DNA from: Marinilabiliaceae bacterium UBA5488
GTDB taxonomy: Bacteria > Bacteroidota > Bacteroidia > Bacteroidales > Marinilabiliaceae
Direction: 5' to 3'
Length of the DNA: 64,000 bases
Assembly: GCA_002427105.1 (NCBI GenBank)
Contig: DIPM01000021.1
Span: 2,027-66,026 of the forward strand
In this document: positions 1 to 10,500 of the stretch, piece after piece
How the letters are laid out: the number at the start of each line of letters is the position of its first letter
Numbering within the stretch: position 1 is the first letter of the stretch
Program-made: the position numbers and the translations under genes
Notes under the pieces: model-generated
What the model saw: only the letters and a program-made list of their open reading frames with translations
What the model was told of the DNA's origin: nothing
Databases searched by the model: none

Positions 1-81
1 ATTAGACCTGAACAGTGTATATTTAGTGCATTATAAAAAGCTTAAAATCAATTTTTAATAAAAATCTGTAAAACCAAAACT

Positions 82-530
82 ATGTTATTCAATTTTTTCA
101 AAAAACACGAAAAACAAAATGAAGTCCGTCAACATTTAGGTGGATTTCAAGACGAATTTTCAGATAATCAGAAAAAAGCCGTAATGTGTAGTCTGATGTT
201 AATTGCTAACTCGGACGGTGAATTTCACAGAAAGGAAGAAATGTTTTTTGAGCAAACAGCCACAATGCTGGGCTACCGATTGTCGGGTGACTACATTGAC
301 GATTTGTTAGCTATGGGGAAAGAGAAATTATTTCAACTCCTTAAAAGCCTTGACGAAAGTCAAAAAGACTGGTCATTATTACTGCATTTGGCATGTTACA
401 TGCGGACGGACAAGCATTGGAAGTCGAATTTCAGTACATGTCTGCATTTTTTGAGCAAATGGGAATTTCCGAACAACGATTTAAAAATGTGCTTATTAAG
501 ACAGAGTTATTGATGAAGGACTACATGTAA
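82..530 (+). pseudogene. TerB-like protein, frameshifted
   Basis: The uninterrupted frame from the ATG at 82 gives 143 residues, but its last 40 residues do not look like protein of this kind. If the reading frame is moved at about 384-395, the downstream frame reads GMLHADGQALEVEF and continues to a TAA at 528-530. The ADG-x(4)-E pattern is typical of the second half of tellurite-resistance TerB-like helical domains, and the first half (IANSDGEFHRKEEMFF) has the matching first repeat. I therefore read the gene as a roughly 148-residue TerB-like domain protein broken by one frameshift. Function of these domains is poorly known, with stress and phage-related roles proposed. A sequencing error is an alternative explanation. 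Confidence 0.5.
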
Positions 531-793
531 AAAATATAAACGGTTAGGCAGCGATAGACTATCAGCCTATCGGAGAGCTTCTCATCAACGCACGTGGGGG
601 CTTATAGGTATCCAGGTATGAACTCCTAAGGCGGTTTCAAAAAAATGGAAAACTGATTGTTTCCTGCTTAGCCTTTCCTATTGGTTAGCCTTAACCCGAT
701 GGCTAATCAAATTCCATTGCAAATAATTGGCGTTAAAGATTACAGTCCTTTAGTTCACCTTTCCTGAATTGGGTAACCCAGCTAAGAAACTAA
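531..793. other. intergenic stretch with no recognised gene
   Basis: Lies between the broken TerB-like gene and the end of the minus-strand hypothetical gene. I see no convincing ORF, hairpin terminator, tRNA or repeat here. Confidence 0.4.
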
Positions 794-1270
794 TCAGGAT
801 TCTTCTTGGATACTTCTTTTGTATAAATCTTCTAAACTTACTACAATAACAGTAATAAATGAGGTATTAGATGGCGTCATTTCTCCATCATCATCAACCA
901 TTACTGGATTTTCTACAAAATCCACAGATACAAAATATCCGTCGCCTAAATCACCGTAAATGTACAGTAATCGTGACAATGAATCATAGTGAGTCCAATC
1001 TTCAACAATTTCTGAGTTCTCCATACCCTCAAATGCCTCCTCGACAATAGTCTTAATTGAACTAAATGGGTATTTTGCCCCTAACTCAATATGAATTTTC
1101 AAATCCCCTGATAGACTATCTAGCTCTTCGGAATGTATTTGACCATTTGCTTTTTCAAGGATATATTCAGCCACCACATTAGCTAAGTTTCTGTTTATTC
1201 CTTCTTGACAAAGAATTGGAGAGGTTGATATGAGGATAATTAAACCTATTACTGTAATCATTTTTATCAT
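794..1270 (-). CDS. exported hypothetical protein
   Basis: A 158-residue protein with a clear N-terminal signal peptide: a short basic start (MIKM), a hydrophobic stretch (ITVIGLIILISTSP) and a likely cleavage near ILCQEG. A cysteine lies at the end of the hydrophobic stretch, but ILCQ is not a strong lipobox, so soluble periplasmic or lipid-anchored are both possible. The mature part is acidic and mixed alpha/beta, with no motif that I recognise. The start ATG is the only sensible one because it directly precedes the signal. It stands alone, pointing back toward the broken TerB-like gene. Function unknown. Confidence 0.6.
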   Translation of the reverse strand: MIKMITVIGLIILISTSPILCQEGINRNLANVVAEYILEKANGQIHSEELDSLSGDLKIHIELGAKYPFSSIKTIVEEAFEGMENSEIVEDWTHYDSLSRLLYIYGDLGDGYFVSVDFVENPVMVDDDGEMTPSNTSFITVIVVSLEDLYKRSIQEES

Positions 1271-1339
1271 TATCGTAGAGTATTATTTTCGATTAATTTT
1301 TTTTAGTCACCAAATGAATATCTTTTGCAACCTAATTTA

Positions 1340-1429
1340 TTAGTACTCAAATGGATTAGTTATTGTTTCATTTTCTTTAACAATTCTTTCAATTTCCACA
1401 TCCGATTGTTTAAGGAGCCGGTACGCTAA
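1340..1429 (-). pseudogene. C-terminal remnant of an unknown gene
   Basis: On the minus strand, 29 sense codons run into a TAA at 1340-1342 and read as ordinary charged protein (KQSDVEIERIVKENETITNP and FEY at the end). A stop codon lies just upstream, near 1432, and there is no start codon, so this cannot be an intact gene. It looks like the tail of a deleted gene. I do not recognise the family. Confidence 0.3.
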
Positions 1430-1446
1430 TAATTATATAAAAATGA

Positions 1447-1482
1447 AAAGAGGCTACCTCACTAATTGGAGGCAGCCTCTTT
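1447..1482 (-). terminator. intrinsic terminator of the TonB receptor/lipoprotein operon
   Basis: Two 14-nt arms (1447-1460 and 1469-1482) pair fully with one G-U wobble around an 8-nt loop. On the minus strand the stem is followed by TTTTCATTTTTA. It sits 26 nt beyond the lipoprotein stop codon. Confidence 0.85.
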
Positions 1483-1508
1483 CGATTAAAATTCAAGTAT
1501 TCTTCTTA

Positions 1509-3962
1509 TTACTGAATTGGATCGGGACCACTTTCCCATTCAAATTCGGCAGGACCAACAAGCTTGTAAACCAGGCTGTGGGTCACATTGTTTACGGTAG
1601 TACCGGTATAAATTGCGACATTGATAGTATAGGTGATGTCAACCCCTTCAATGAGTACCGCGTCGGGATGCAGTATGCTCAAGACTTCAGCCATAACTGC
1701 AATCAAACGCTCTTCCAGGAGAGCCGCCACCTCATCGTCGGTCATGTCTGCATAAGCATCGGGATACTGATTTCGGGCAGCCTGAATCCGCCAGTCCACA
1801 TTGTTGTGATAGGCCGAAGCACCGGTATAGTAATCGTTGTTTCCGTAACTGGTTACATAACCTTCGCCCTTTTCTGTAACGCCTGCAGCCTGATCAACAT
1901 TTTCCCAAACCCAGTCGGTAGCCGTTTGGTAATACAACACACTGGTGGGGTCGTTACGAACAGGCAAGAGAGTGATGACTACACTTGGGTTCCAAATCCA
2001 CTTTCCATTAGAACGTACAAACTGATCGGTAAAGGGCACCGAAGCGGGTACTTTGGCCCAGGCACCACCTTCCAGCACATAATCATCGGCTGCCAGAGAT
2101 GCGCGATCACCGAAGAAATAAACCACCGTCTGCTCGGCACCTTCCGCAGCATAGGGCTTGTTCAGAGCCAGGTAAGTGGGAAGGAACTTTTCGGGACTGT
2201 TGCTGGCACTGAAATAACTGATGCCCATTTTTTGATAGTCCGAGCCATTCAAAATCAACGCGTCCTCTTTTGCCGTCCACGCTACCCCATTGTAGCTGTA
2301 CATGGCGTAGTTGTCCGACTCCAACAGACTGGCCGACTTCAAAGCGGGGGCACCGGCAGGGGCCTGACGCAAATAGGACACCACATTAACGTCGTAAATC
2401 TGATAGGTAGTGGTTTTGTTGTCGGTTCCGTCGCCCACATATTTAAAGGCGATGTGAACGTCTTTCCCTTTGTAGGCGGCCAGGGAAGCTGCGCCGACCG
2501 GGACCTCCTTACTGAAACCACTGGGCTGGACGGGAAACTTAAACTCCGAGGTGATGTCCACCCAGGTGGCGGTGGTTACATCGTCGACATAATCCTCAGA
2601 CAGCATAACCGAAAGACACTCGGCATTTTGATGACCCACTACCAAATCAATCAGCAACTGACTGGCACCGGTGTTAGGGATGCTTACGGCTGGACTCACC
2701 AGCCAGCCTTCCTGAGGACCATCGGTTTGATAAGCAGAATACTCGGCACGGAAACTGCCGCTGTATGAAGTACTTCGCCACTCTTTACTGCCCTGAACGG
2801 TTTGATTGTCCCAGTCGTCCAGACCGACATCAAAACTTTCGGAGAACAACACAGAGGTTGTTACGGTGCTTTCAGCTCCTATTTGAACATTGTCGACCTG
2901 CGTGGTGGTGGTTGTGCCATCGGGACCGTTGCCCACGTAGCGGAAAGCTACACGAAAGTTGTTCGACTGGTAGGCCGACATGTCCATCACTCCGGCTACA
3001 TACAAATTGGTATAGCTGCCGCCGGCATTATAGAAGGCAAAATGGTGGGTGATGTCGGTCCAGGTAGCGGCAGTCGGATCCTCGCCATAAAAGTCCTCAG
3101 AAATGAGCACCTCCAACAAATAACCGGCGAAATGAGCCAGCGTAATGTCAAAACTAAAAGTGGGGCTTACCGCCTCGGACAAATCAATTTCAGGGGTAAT
3201 CAACCAGGCAATGGCATCCCCGGGGGCATTGAAGGCCGAAAACTGGGGATAGGCATTCCCTGAATAAACACGGGCATTCCACACATTGGTTCCGGCTTCG
3301 GCGATATTGACCCAGCCGTTCAATTGAATATCCTCATACGCAGCAAAGGTATTGAAGTTCTCATCTAATGAAGGAACGGCCTTTTCTACAAAATCGGCCG
3401 GCTCCTGAGGCGAGTAGTTGTAGGCCAGGGCCACCAGGTCCCCCGACTCTGCCTCTGGAAAAGCGCCCTTTAGAATGGCATCGGCGTTCCGTGCCAAAGG
3501 CCTGGATGGGGTAAAGTATCGATAGGGCTCTCCCTTCCAAACGGCCTCGTAATCGTCAGCACTTACGGTATACATCGCGGCGCCACTCAATTCATCCAAA
3601 TAAGCTGGACGATCCGCCTCCAGATTATATGTCACTTTTATCGCCGACTTTTCATCCAACTGATACCACTTCTTATTTAAAAACGCAGGCACAAAATCGC
3701 TGGCCTTCAGTGTTTCGGAAAACATCTGCTTCGAAGCAAGTTGCTGCAGCTCGGTGCCAAGTCCCCGCGCTTCGGCGAGACTTACATTATCGGCATTGCC
3801 CGAAATGGCGGCATAATCTTCTGCAGTCAGTTCATACTCCAGAATACGCACATCCACCGGACGGGCCAATTCGTCCAGACCCGGAAAATGCTCCTCGTTG
3901 TATTCACAACCAGCCAACACCAGAAGCAGCCATCCCAAAAAATAGAAATATGTTTTTCTCAT
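1509..3962 (-). CDS. surface lipoprotein with two choice-of-anchor-J-like domains
   Basis: An 817-residue lipoprotein. The start is placed at 3962 because MRKTYFYFLGWLLLVLAGC is a textbook lipoprotein signal (lipidated Cys19); the longer open frame would run into the upstream receptor gene. After an N-terminal region of about 200 residues there are two related beta-rich domains, roughly residues 202-365 and 370-525. Each contains the pattern GW-(L/I)-(V/T)-(S/T)-P followed later by ISEDF/LSEDY, W-x-DIT and FRYVG/FKYVGDG, which matches the choice-of-anchor-J/DUF5017 (MAM-like) fold of Bacteroidota surface proteins. The last 290 residues are unassigned. It lies 20 bp downstream of a TonB-dependent receptor, so it probably acts as that receptor's extracellular substrate-binding partner in place of a SusD. 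The ligand is unknown. Confidence 0.8.
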   Translation of the reverse strand: MRKTYFYFLGWLLLVLAGCEYNEEHFPGLDELARPVDVRILEYELTAEDYAAISGNADNVSLAEARGLGTELQQLASKQMFSETLKASDFVPAFLNKKWYQLDEKSAIKVTYNLEADRPAYLDELSGAAMYTVSADDYEAVWKGEPYRYFTPSRPLARNADAILKGAFPEAESGDLVALAYNYSPQEPADFVEKAVPSLDENFNTFAAYEDIQLNGWVNIAEAGTNVWNARVYSGNAYPQFSAFNAPGDAIAWLITPEIDLSEAVSPTFSFDITLAHFAGYLLEVLISEDFYGEDPTAATWTDITHHFAFYNAGGSYTNLYVAGVMDMSAYQSNNFRVAFRYVGNGPDGTTTTTQVDNVQIGAESTVTTSVLFSESFDVGLDDWDNQTVQGSKEWRSTSYSGSFRAEYSAYQTDGPQEGWLVSPAVSIPNTGASQLLIDLVVGHQNAECLSVMLSEDYVDDVTTATWVDITSEFKFPVQPSGFSKEVPVGAASLAAYKGKDVHIAFKYVGDGTDNKTTTYQIYDVNVVSYLRQAPAGAPALKSASLLESDNYAMYSYNGVAWTAKEDALILNGSDYQKMGISYFSASNSPEKFLPTYLALNKPYAAEGAEQTVVYFFGDRASLAADDYVLEGGAWAKVPASVPFTDQFVRSNGKWIWNPSVVITLLPVRNDPTSVLYYQTATDWVWENVDQAAGVTEKGEGYVTSYGNNDYYTGASAYHNNVDWRIQAARNQYPDAYADMTDDEVAALLEERLIAVMAEVLSILHPDAVLIEGVDITYTINVAIYTGTTVNNVTHSLVYKLVGPAEFEWESGPDPIQ

Positions 3963-3982
3963 TGGTTTACAGTTTTGCATCA

Positions 3983-6682
3983 TTAGAAATTGATTTTCAA
4001 CCTCACGTTGTAAGTCCTTCCAAAGCCATAAAAGATTTGGTAGGCCGACTGCCATTGGCCGTCGCCGCCATCGGTGGCGTCGGATATGTACTCCTGATCG
4101 AAAAGATTGTTGACATTACCCGAAAGTACGGCACGGGTTCCGCCAAGATCGAAGGAATAACTGGCGAAAAAGTCGAAGAGTCCGGCGCCGGGCATCTCCC
4201 AGGGTGTGGTGTAAATCTTCTCTCCATTCATCAGCAGGTCGTTGCTGCTGAAATTCCAGTCGGCAAAGTTGCGACCAAAATAATAGTAGTCGAGACCCGC
4301 ACGCAAATCCCTACTGATCTTAAATTTGGCACCCAGTGCAGCGGTTGTCTGTGCAGAACCTCCTACTTTTACCCCCTCAAGTCCCAGCTTCATACTGGCA
4401 TGATCGGGAGCCCGGTCGCCCGAAGCAATCCCCCCCTGCATATTGGCCAGGGGCTGACTGCCCTCATCGTAAAAATAACCTATGGTATTGTTGTTCCATT
4501 GCCAATCGCCCAGCGACAACATACCGGTCAACTCCAGCCAGCTGAGCGGCTGCGCCTTCAGTTCGATCTCGACACCCTGGTGCAGGGCATCGATGCCTTC
4601 CATATTGATGGAACCACGACTGCCGTCGCTGAGGTCGACCGAGCGACTCAATAACTTATCCATCCAAAGTGTACGGTACACGTTTAAGTCGGCACTCAAC
4701 CAGGAACTCTTGAAGCCGTAACCGGCTTCAATGGAGAAAATCTTCTCATTAACGGCACCCGGATTGGTGGCGTTGCTTACTGTTGAATTAAAAAAGGCAC
4801 CACCTGAGAAGAAGGGGGCACGACTGATGTAACCAATATTGGCGAACACGTTGTGCTCACTGGTGAGGTTATAATTGGCGCCTCCTTTGATGGTGTAGCC
4901 CCAAAAATCGATGTGCTTGGACTGGGCCTTGTCGCTGTCGTAATAAAAACGATCGTAACGCCAGTAAGTGGTGTTGGATAAAGAACCGGAAACAAAGGAG
5001 CTCAGATTGCCGGCATTGTATTCGGCCTGACCAAAACCACCGGCCTGAAATACGAAACCGTCGTAATCGCGATACACCACATCGCCTGCCTGCAATTTCT
5101 TATAATTAAAAGCATCGGTCTCTGCGCCGGCATAATTAGTAGCCCTTACATTGCGTCGGTACCGATCCAGGTAGTAATCGCCCCCATACAAATCAACCAG
5201 TTCGTTGGTGTGTACGCCCTTATAATAACGGGTGTCTATACCACCGTACACATCGATTCGGTCATTTACGGTGGTGCTGTAGGTCGATAACAATCCGTAC
5301 CAGTTGTGGTAGTTCTTTGATTTGGACATGGCCAGCATAGAACCTTCCTCGCTGGCTTCATTTACCGCATAAATCTGATCGTAGGCAAAAGTGCCGTCGG
5401 GATTGCGGTAGGTCGTATTTAAAGTCCCGTTACTGCTCCCGAACCAGTGACCGGAGTAATCGCTGTGGGCATTTTGTCCGCTGTAACCGTAACCGCGACC
5501 AATGGAGGTGTAAAGGGCGGTACTCAGACTGGATTTCTCATCGATTTGCCACAGGTGATTCAAGGAGATTTGTGGTTTGTGGTAAACGTTGTAACTGGAA
5601 GATTTACGCTCTCCGTTTAGCCCAAAGCCATAAGTGGGGTTGTACTTGTAGGGACTGTCGTCGCCCATATATTTTTGAACCTGCTGCCAGCCCACTATGG
5701 AAAGTCCGTCGTAGCGACTGCGCTGATAGTGCTGCTGAGGGGCCCCAAAAGCCGAAAGGGACAGTTGATGCGAATCGTTGATCTTCTTGGCAACATTCAG
5801 AAAGTAGTTGTAACCCTCAAAATCGGCACCCTGTACGTAACCATCCCCCCAGGTCTTGCCCAGCAGGAGAGTCATGGCCCAACCGCTCTCACTCAAGCCG
5901 GTTGACACATCAAACACAACTTTATTGTAGCCGTCGTTACCCAGACTGTAGGACGCAGAACCGCCTTTTTTCGCATCGATGGATTTGGTGACGATATTGA
6001 TGGAACCACCTACTGAAGGTGCCGACACTTTGGACGCACCCAAACCGCGCTGGGTCTGCATCATAGAGGTAACATCGGACAAGCCGGCCCAGTTGGACCA
6101 GTACACGCCGCCCCATTCCATATCGTTCATGGGTACCCCATTGACCATAACCGCCACGTTGGCAGATTGAAAGCCGCGCATATTGATCTTTGAGTCGCCA
6201 AAGCCTCCTGGACCCTTAGTGGCATATACCCCGGGAGTGGTCTTCAGAATTTCGGGAAACTCCTGGGTCCCGAGCTTCTCCTCAATCAACTGGGGGGTAA
6301 TGTTGGACATGGCTACCGGGGTGCGTCGGGCAATTCCCAATGAAGCGGTAACAGTAACATCACCGAGGTTGATGGCCTCAGCTTCCAAATAAATAATGCC
6401 CAACTCACTTTGTCGGGCCAAATTTACGTGCTGTGTTTTGTCCTTATAACCCATATAGGAGAACAGCAGGTTAACCGAACGGGCATCCACCGAAAAGGAG
6501 AATTTCCCGTCCAGGTCGGTGGTGGCTCCTGTGGAGGTACCTTCCACAACAACTGCCGCTCCGATAAGCGGCTCCGAGGTATCCTGATCAAGCAGGGTGC
6601 CGCTTACGGTCACCTGACCGTAAAGTCCCGCTGTACCCAAAAGGAATACCCAAAACAAAAACAAACGTCTCGTCTTTCTCAT
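3983..6682 (-). CDS. TonB-dependent outer-membrane receptor with CarboxypepD-like domain
   Basis: An 899-residue outer-membrane transporter. It has a signal peptide (MRKTRRLFLFWVFLLGTAG, cleavage near LYGQ), an N-terminal carboxypeptidase-regulatory-like domain (about 23-110, VSGTLLDQDTSEPLIGAAVV and TTDLDGKF), a plug domain (about 118-235, including GFGDSKINMRGFQ and SVGGSINIVTKS), then a beta-barrel ending in the outer-membrane-insertion-type tail NVRLKINF. It lacks the long SusC-type signature and has no SusD beside it; its partner is the anchor-J lipoprotein 20 bp downstream, in one operon. Substrate cannot be inferred: no siderophore, cobalamin or glycan enzyme gene is co-oriented with it. 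The copper-efflux operon diverges from it across 299 bp, which may be coincidence. Confidence 0.9.
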   Translation of the reverse strand: MRKTRRLFLFWVFLLGTAGLYGQVTVSGTLLDQDTSEPLIGAAVVVEGTSTGATTDLDGKFSFSVDARSVNLLFSYMGYKDKTQHVNLARQSELGIIYLEAEAINLGDVTVTASLGIARRTPVAMSNITPQLIEEKLGTQEFPEILKTTPGVYATKGPGGFGDSKINMRGFQSANVAVMVNGVPMNDMEWGGVYWSNWAGLSDVTSMMQTQRGLGASKVSAPSVGGSINIVTKSIDAKKGGSASYSLGNDGYNKVVFDVSTGLSESGWAMTLLLGKTWGDGYVQGADFEGYNYFLNVAKKINDSHQLSLSAFGAPQQHYQRSRYDGLSIVGWQQVQKYMGDDSPYKYNPTYGFGLNGERKSSSYNVYHKPQISLNHLWQIDEKSSLSTALYTSIGRGYGYSGQNAHSDYSGHWFGSSNGTLNTTYRNPDGTFAYDQIYAVNEASEEGSMLAMSKSKNYHNWYGLLSTYSTTVNDRIDVYGGIDTRYYKGVHTNELVDLYGGDYYLDRYRRNVRATNYAGAETDAFNYKKLQAGDVVYRDYDGFVFQAGGFGQAEYNAGNLSSFVSGSLSNTTYWRYDRFYYDSDKAQSKHIDFWGYTIKGGANYNLTSEHNVFANIGYISRAPFFSGGAFFNSTVSNATNPGAVNEKIFSIEAGYGFKSSWLSADLNVYRTLWMDKLLSRSVDLSDGSRGSINMEGIDALHQGVEIELKAQPLSWLELTGMLSLGDWQWNNNTIGYFYDEGSQPLANMQGGIASGDRAPDHASMKLGLEGVKVGGSAQTTAALGAKFKISRDLRAGLDYYYFGRNFADWNFSSNDLLMNGEKIYTTPWEMPGAGLFDFFASYSFDLGGTRAVLSGNVNNLFDQEYISDATDGGDGQWQSAYQIFYGFGRTYNVRLKINF

Positions 6683-6904
6683 AAATTAAAATTAAGCAGT
6701 TGAGTTTGATAGGAATTATGGAATCAATTTAAGCATAAAGCTTATAACAGAAAACAGTTTTTGTCATTGGTTTACATATATTTGTAAAATATGCGAAAAA
6801 CTCGAAAACTTTCTTTATTAATAGGAGCTTTCACAGAGCAAAAGTGCAGAAATATCCCGATAGAGATATTAAGCCAGAGTTAACAAAACATTTTCAGGCT
6901 ATTC

Positions 6905-6935
6905 TTTGTTTTGAAGAAAGTCAGACCTGTCTTTG
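6905..6935 (+). promoter_or_regulatory. likely promoter of the metal-efflux operon
   Basis: TTTG at 6905-6908, a 19-nt spacer, then TGTCTTTG at 6928-6935. This matches the Bacteroidota consensus TTTG-N19-TAnnTTTG with one mismatch. It lies 46 nt before the first gene of the operon. Confidence 0.5.
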
Positions 6936-6981
6936 TACATTAAAAAAGTATTATTAAATCAGGGTTTAGAAGCATATCTAA

Positions 6982-7461
6982 ATGAGACGCATTGCAGCCA
7001 TATTTCTTCTTCCTATAATGTTAGCCGTCGGCCTGCATCCGAATATGGCTTTGCATTTTTGTGGAGATAAACTGCACTCATTCGGACTGATGGCAGATGA
7101 GACTGCCGGCTCTTGTTGCGATACACTTCCCGACTCCAGTCAAGAAGCGAATAATTGCTGCGGCGATGAAGGCGAAGGAATGCACGAAGAGCAGACCTGC
7201 AGCCTACCTTCGACAAGCAAGGATGAATGTTGCGACATTCAAACTCTTTCAATTTCTACTGATGCTTATCACTTACAGTCAAAATCAGGAGATTTCTACC
7301 GATTATTGCCTTTATATAACAATCTTGGCTTTACACTTGCCCATGCGATCCAAACGACAAGTTCTTGTGAGGCTGTCTATAAAAAAGAGGCCTTTCCACC
7401 CGATGGCCTCCACTTTAAAAATATAGACCTTCTTAGCTATATCTGTGTATATCGAATTTGA
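6982..7461 (+). CDS. Cys-rich HYC_CC_PP-type exported protein
   Basis: A 159-residue protein with an N-terminal hydrophobic signal segment (AAIFLLPIMLAVGL). It is followed by a conserved H-x-C site (LHFCGDKLHSFG, His25/Cys27) and cysteine pairs at about 45-46, 59-60 and 83-84 plus Cys73. This is the pattern of the HYC_CC_PP family, small Cys-rich exported proteins commonly found next to Cus-type efflux genes in Bacteroidota. The clustered Cys, His and Met suggest periplasmic metal binding, probably Cu(I). It is the first gene of the operon, 124 bp upstream of cusA. The family name rests on recognition of the motif pattern, and the metal is inferred from context. Confidence 0.75.
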   Translation: MRRIAAIFLLPIMLAVGLHPNMALHFCGDKLHSFGLMADETAGSCCDTLPDSSQEANNCCGDEGEGMHEEQTCSLPSTSKDECCDIQTLSISTDAYHLQSKSGDFYRLLPLYNNLGFTLAHAIQTTSSCEAVYKKEAFPPDGLHFKNIDLLSYICVYRI

Positions 7462-7585
7462 TTCTATTAAACCAACATCATTGCTGTAAAAAGCACAATC
7501 TGCGAGGGTTGTAGCGGCTTTTAGCTGCCGCGACTTATAAACAGCAGAAAAGTAATTGTTGTTTAATTGATTCAAATAGACAAGT

Positions 7586-10500
7586 ATGCTTAATAAGATT
7601 ATTAAATACTTCCTGGATAATCGCCTAATAACCATCCTATTACTTGCAATTATTATAGTATGGGGGCTATCTACAGCTCCATTCAACTGGTACAGCGTGC
7701 TTCCGCGCGATCCGGTTCCGGTAGATGCCATACCCGATCTTGGCGATAACCAGCAGATAGTTGCCACCGAATGGATGGGACGATCGCCCAAAGATATTCA
7801 GGAACAGATAACTTACCCTTTAACCACTTCGCTGTTGGGAATACCCGGAGTAAAGACGATTCGCAGTACTTCCATGTTTGGGATGTCATTTATCTATATC
7901 ATTTTTGAGGAGGATGTTGAGTTTTACTGGAGTCGTTCACGTATTCTGGAAAAGTTGAACTCCCTGCCCCCGGGAACTCTCCCCCGGGGCGTGCAACCCA
8001 CTCTAGGGCCTGATGCAACGGCCCTGGGGCAGATATTCTGGTACACTTTGGAAGGGAGAAATCCGATAAACGGTGAACCCAATGGCGGCTGGGATCCGGA
8101 AGAGCTGAGAACAGTGCAGGATTTCTATGTAAAATATTCTTTATCGTCGGCAAGCGGAGTAGCTGAAGTGGCTTCCGTGGGTGGCTTCGTAAAGGAATAT
8201 CAGGTAGAAATAAAGCCTGATGCGCTTCGTGCCTATGACCTTAGCATTATGGATGTGATGGAAGCCGTGCAGAAAAGCAACCTCGATATTGGTGCCGAAA
8301 CCGTAGAAATCAACAAAGCAGAATACCTGGTTCGGGGCCTAGGCTACATAAAGTCGGTCGCTGACCTTGAAGAGGCTGTAGTAAGCGTAAGAAACGGAAT
8401 CCCGGTTAAAATCAGGGATCTTGCCTTTGTAACCCTCGGTCCTGCCCCTCGCCGCGGCGGTCTGGACAAGGAAGGAGTAGAAGCGGTGGGTGGCGTAGTT
8501 GTGGCTCGCTACGCATCCAACCCGCTTCATGTTATCAGCAAGGTGAAGGAAAAGATTGAAGAAATGGATGCCGGCATGCCTCAAAAAGTCCTTACCGACG
8601 GAAGCATTTCAAAGCTTACGATAGTTCCCTTTTACGACAGGACAGGCTTAATTCACGAAACGATTGGCACACTGGAGACCTCGCTCACTTTAGAAACCCT
8701 TATCGCCATTATTGTGGTCATCGTAATAGTTCTAAACCTTAGAGCATCAGTAGTAATCTCAAGTATTTTGCCGGTAGGAGTGCTGGCCACCTTTATAATA
8801 ATGCGCTATGTAGGTGTTGATGCAAATATCGTGGCTTTATCGGGGATAGCAATCGCCATAGGAATAATGATAGACGTCGGTGTGGTATTTGTCGAAAACA
8901 TCATCCGCCACATGGAAATGGAGGAAAACAAAGGCATCAGAAAAGGAAAGCCCTTTGCCGCCCTGATATTTAAAAGTGTCAGTGAGGTATCGGGCGCTGT
9001 ACTGACGGCTCAGCTAACCACGATTGTCAGCTTTATCCCGGTTTTTCTTCTTGAAGCCCAGGAAGGGAAGCTGTTTGGCCCGCTGGCATTTACCAAAACC
9101 TTCGCGATGATTTGTGCTTATCTGCTGGGCATCATAGTTCTGCCCACTCTGGTTTATTATATCTTCTCGGTAAGGATAAGCTCAAAACAGCTGCGCAAAG
9201 CAGCTAATATAATAATGGCAGTAGCAGGTGTTGCCTTGCTTATTATTTCCGGAAACGGACTATATCTTGTTCTGCCTCTTTTTGCTATTAACAATCTTTT
9301 GGCTCACACGTGGAAGAATCAAAATGCTTCAAATATCATCAATATAGGCCTTGCCCTGTTGGCTGTGCTATACCTGCTTACAATAGAATGGTTGCCCATG
9401 GGCACTCAAGTGGGGACTGTCGGCAACCTTCTTTTTGTGCTTATTATAATAGCAGCCATCCTCGGTGTGCTTTGGTCCTTAGTGTATTATTATGAAAAAA
9501 TACTAAGGTGGAGCCTTGCCAATCGCTGGAAATTTATGACTCTACCCATCCTTACCATACTTTTTGGTGTTGTGATATGGATAGGTTTCGACAAAACCTT
9601 TGGAATTCCTGCAAAAGTCATGGAGACAGCCGGATGGAAAACATTCCGGCAGACAAGTTTTTGGCAAAATGCAAGTAATAGCTTCCCGGGAGTGGGACAA
9701 GAGTTTATGCCCACCCTGAACGAAGGCAGTTTTCTGTTAATGCCAACAAGTATGCCACATACAGGGATAGAGCAGAATATGCGCTATATTGAGATTCTGG
9801 ATAAACGAGTCAGCGATATACCTGAGGTAGAAACTGTTGTAGGCAAATGGGGGCGCGTTAACTCAGCACTTGATCCGGCACCGGTTCAAATGTTTGAGAA
9901 CACGATTAGTTATCGCCCCGAATATATTTTGGATGAAAACGGCAACCGAAAACGCTTCAAAACAAGCAGGAAAGGAGAATTTATCTTACGCGACGACTCT
10001 ACTTACCGGCCCGCGGATGGCTTCAAGTTATTGCCGGAAGAAGTATTGATACCCGATAGGCGCGGCGATTACTACCGGCAGTGGCGTCCCGAAATACAGA
10101 GCGAAGATGATATCTGGAAGGAGATAGTAAACAGGACACATATACCGGGGCTTACCTCGGCGCCAAAGCTTCAACCCATCGCGGCAAGGACAGTTATGCT
10201 GTCAACAGGCATGAGGGCTCCGATGGGAGTCAAGGTTTACGGATCTGATTTGGAATCAATAGAACAGGGCGGCAGGGCCATAGAAGAAGCATTGAAAGAT
10301 GTCCCGTCCGTGCTTCCATCCACTGTATTTTATGACCGCGCCGTTGGGGCACCTTACGTCGAGATTACCTTAAAACGTCACGAGATGGCGCGCTATGGCA
10401 TCACTGTGGCCGATTTGCAGGAAACTATCAGTGCCGCGGTGGGCGGCATGGCTTTGACAACCACGGTAGAAGGGCGTGAGCGTTTCCAGGTCAGGTTGCG

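Noticed and set aside
1443..2768. 441-codon plus-strand ORF
   Set aside because: Antisense shadow of the anchor-J lipoprotein gene, which has a lipoprotein signal, domain matches and a terminator; the shadow has none.
3629..4654. 341-codon plus-strand ORF
   Set aside because: Runs antisense across both the receptor and the lipoprotein genes, low-complexity translation, no start context.
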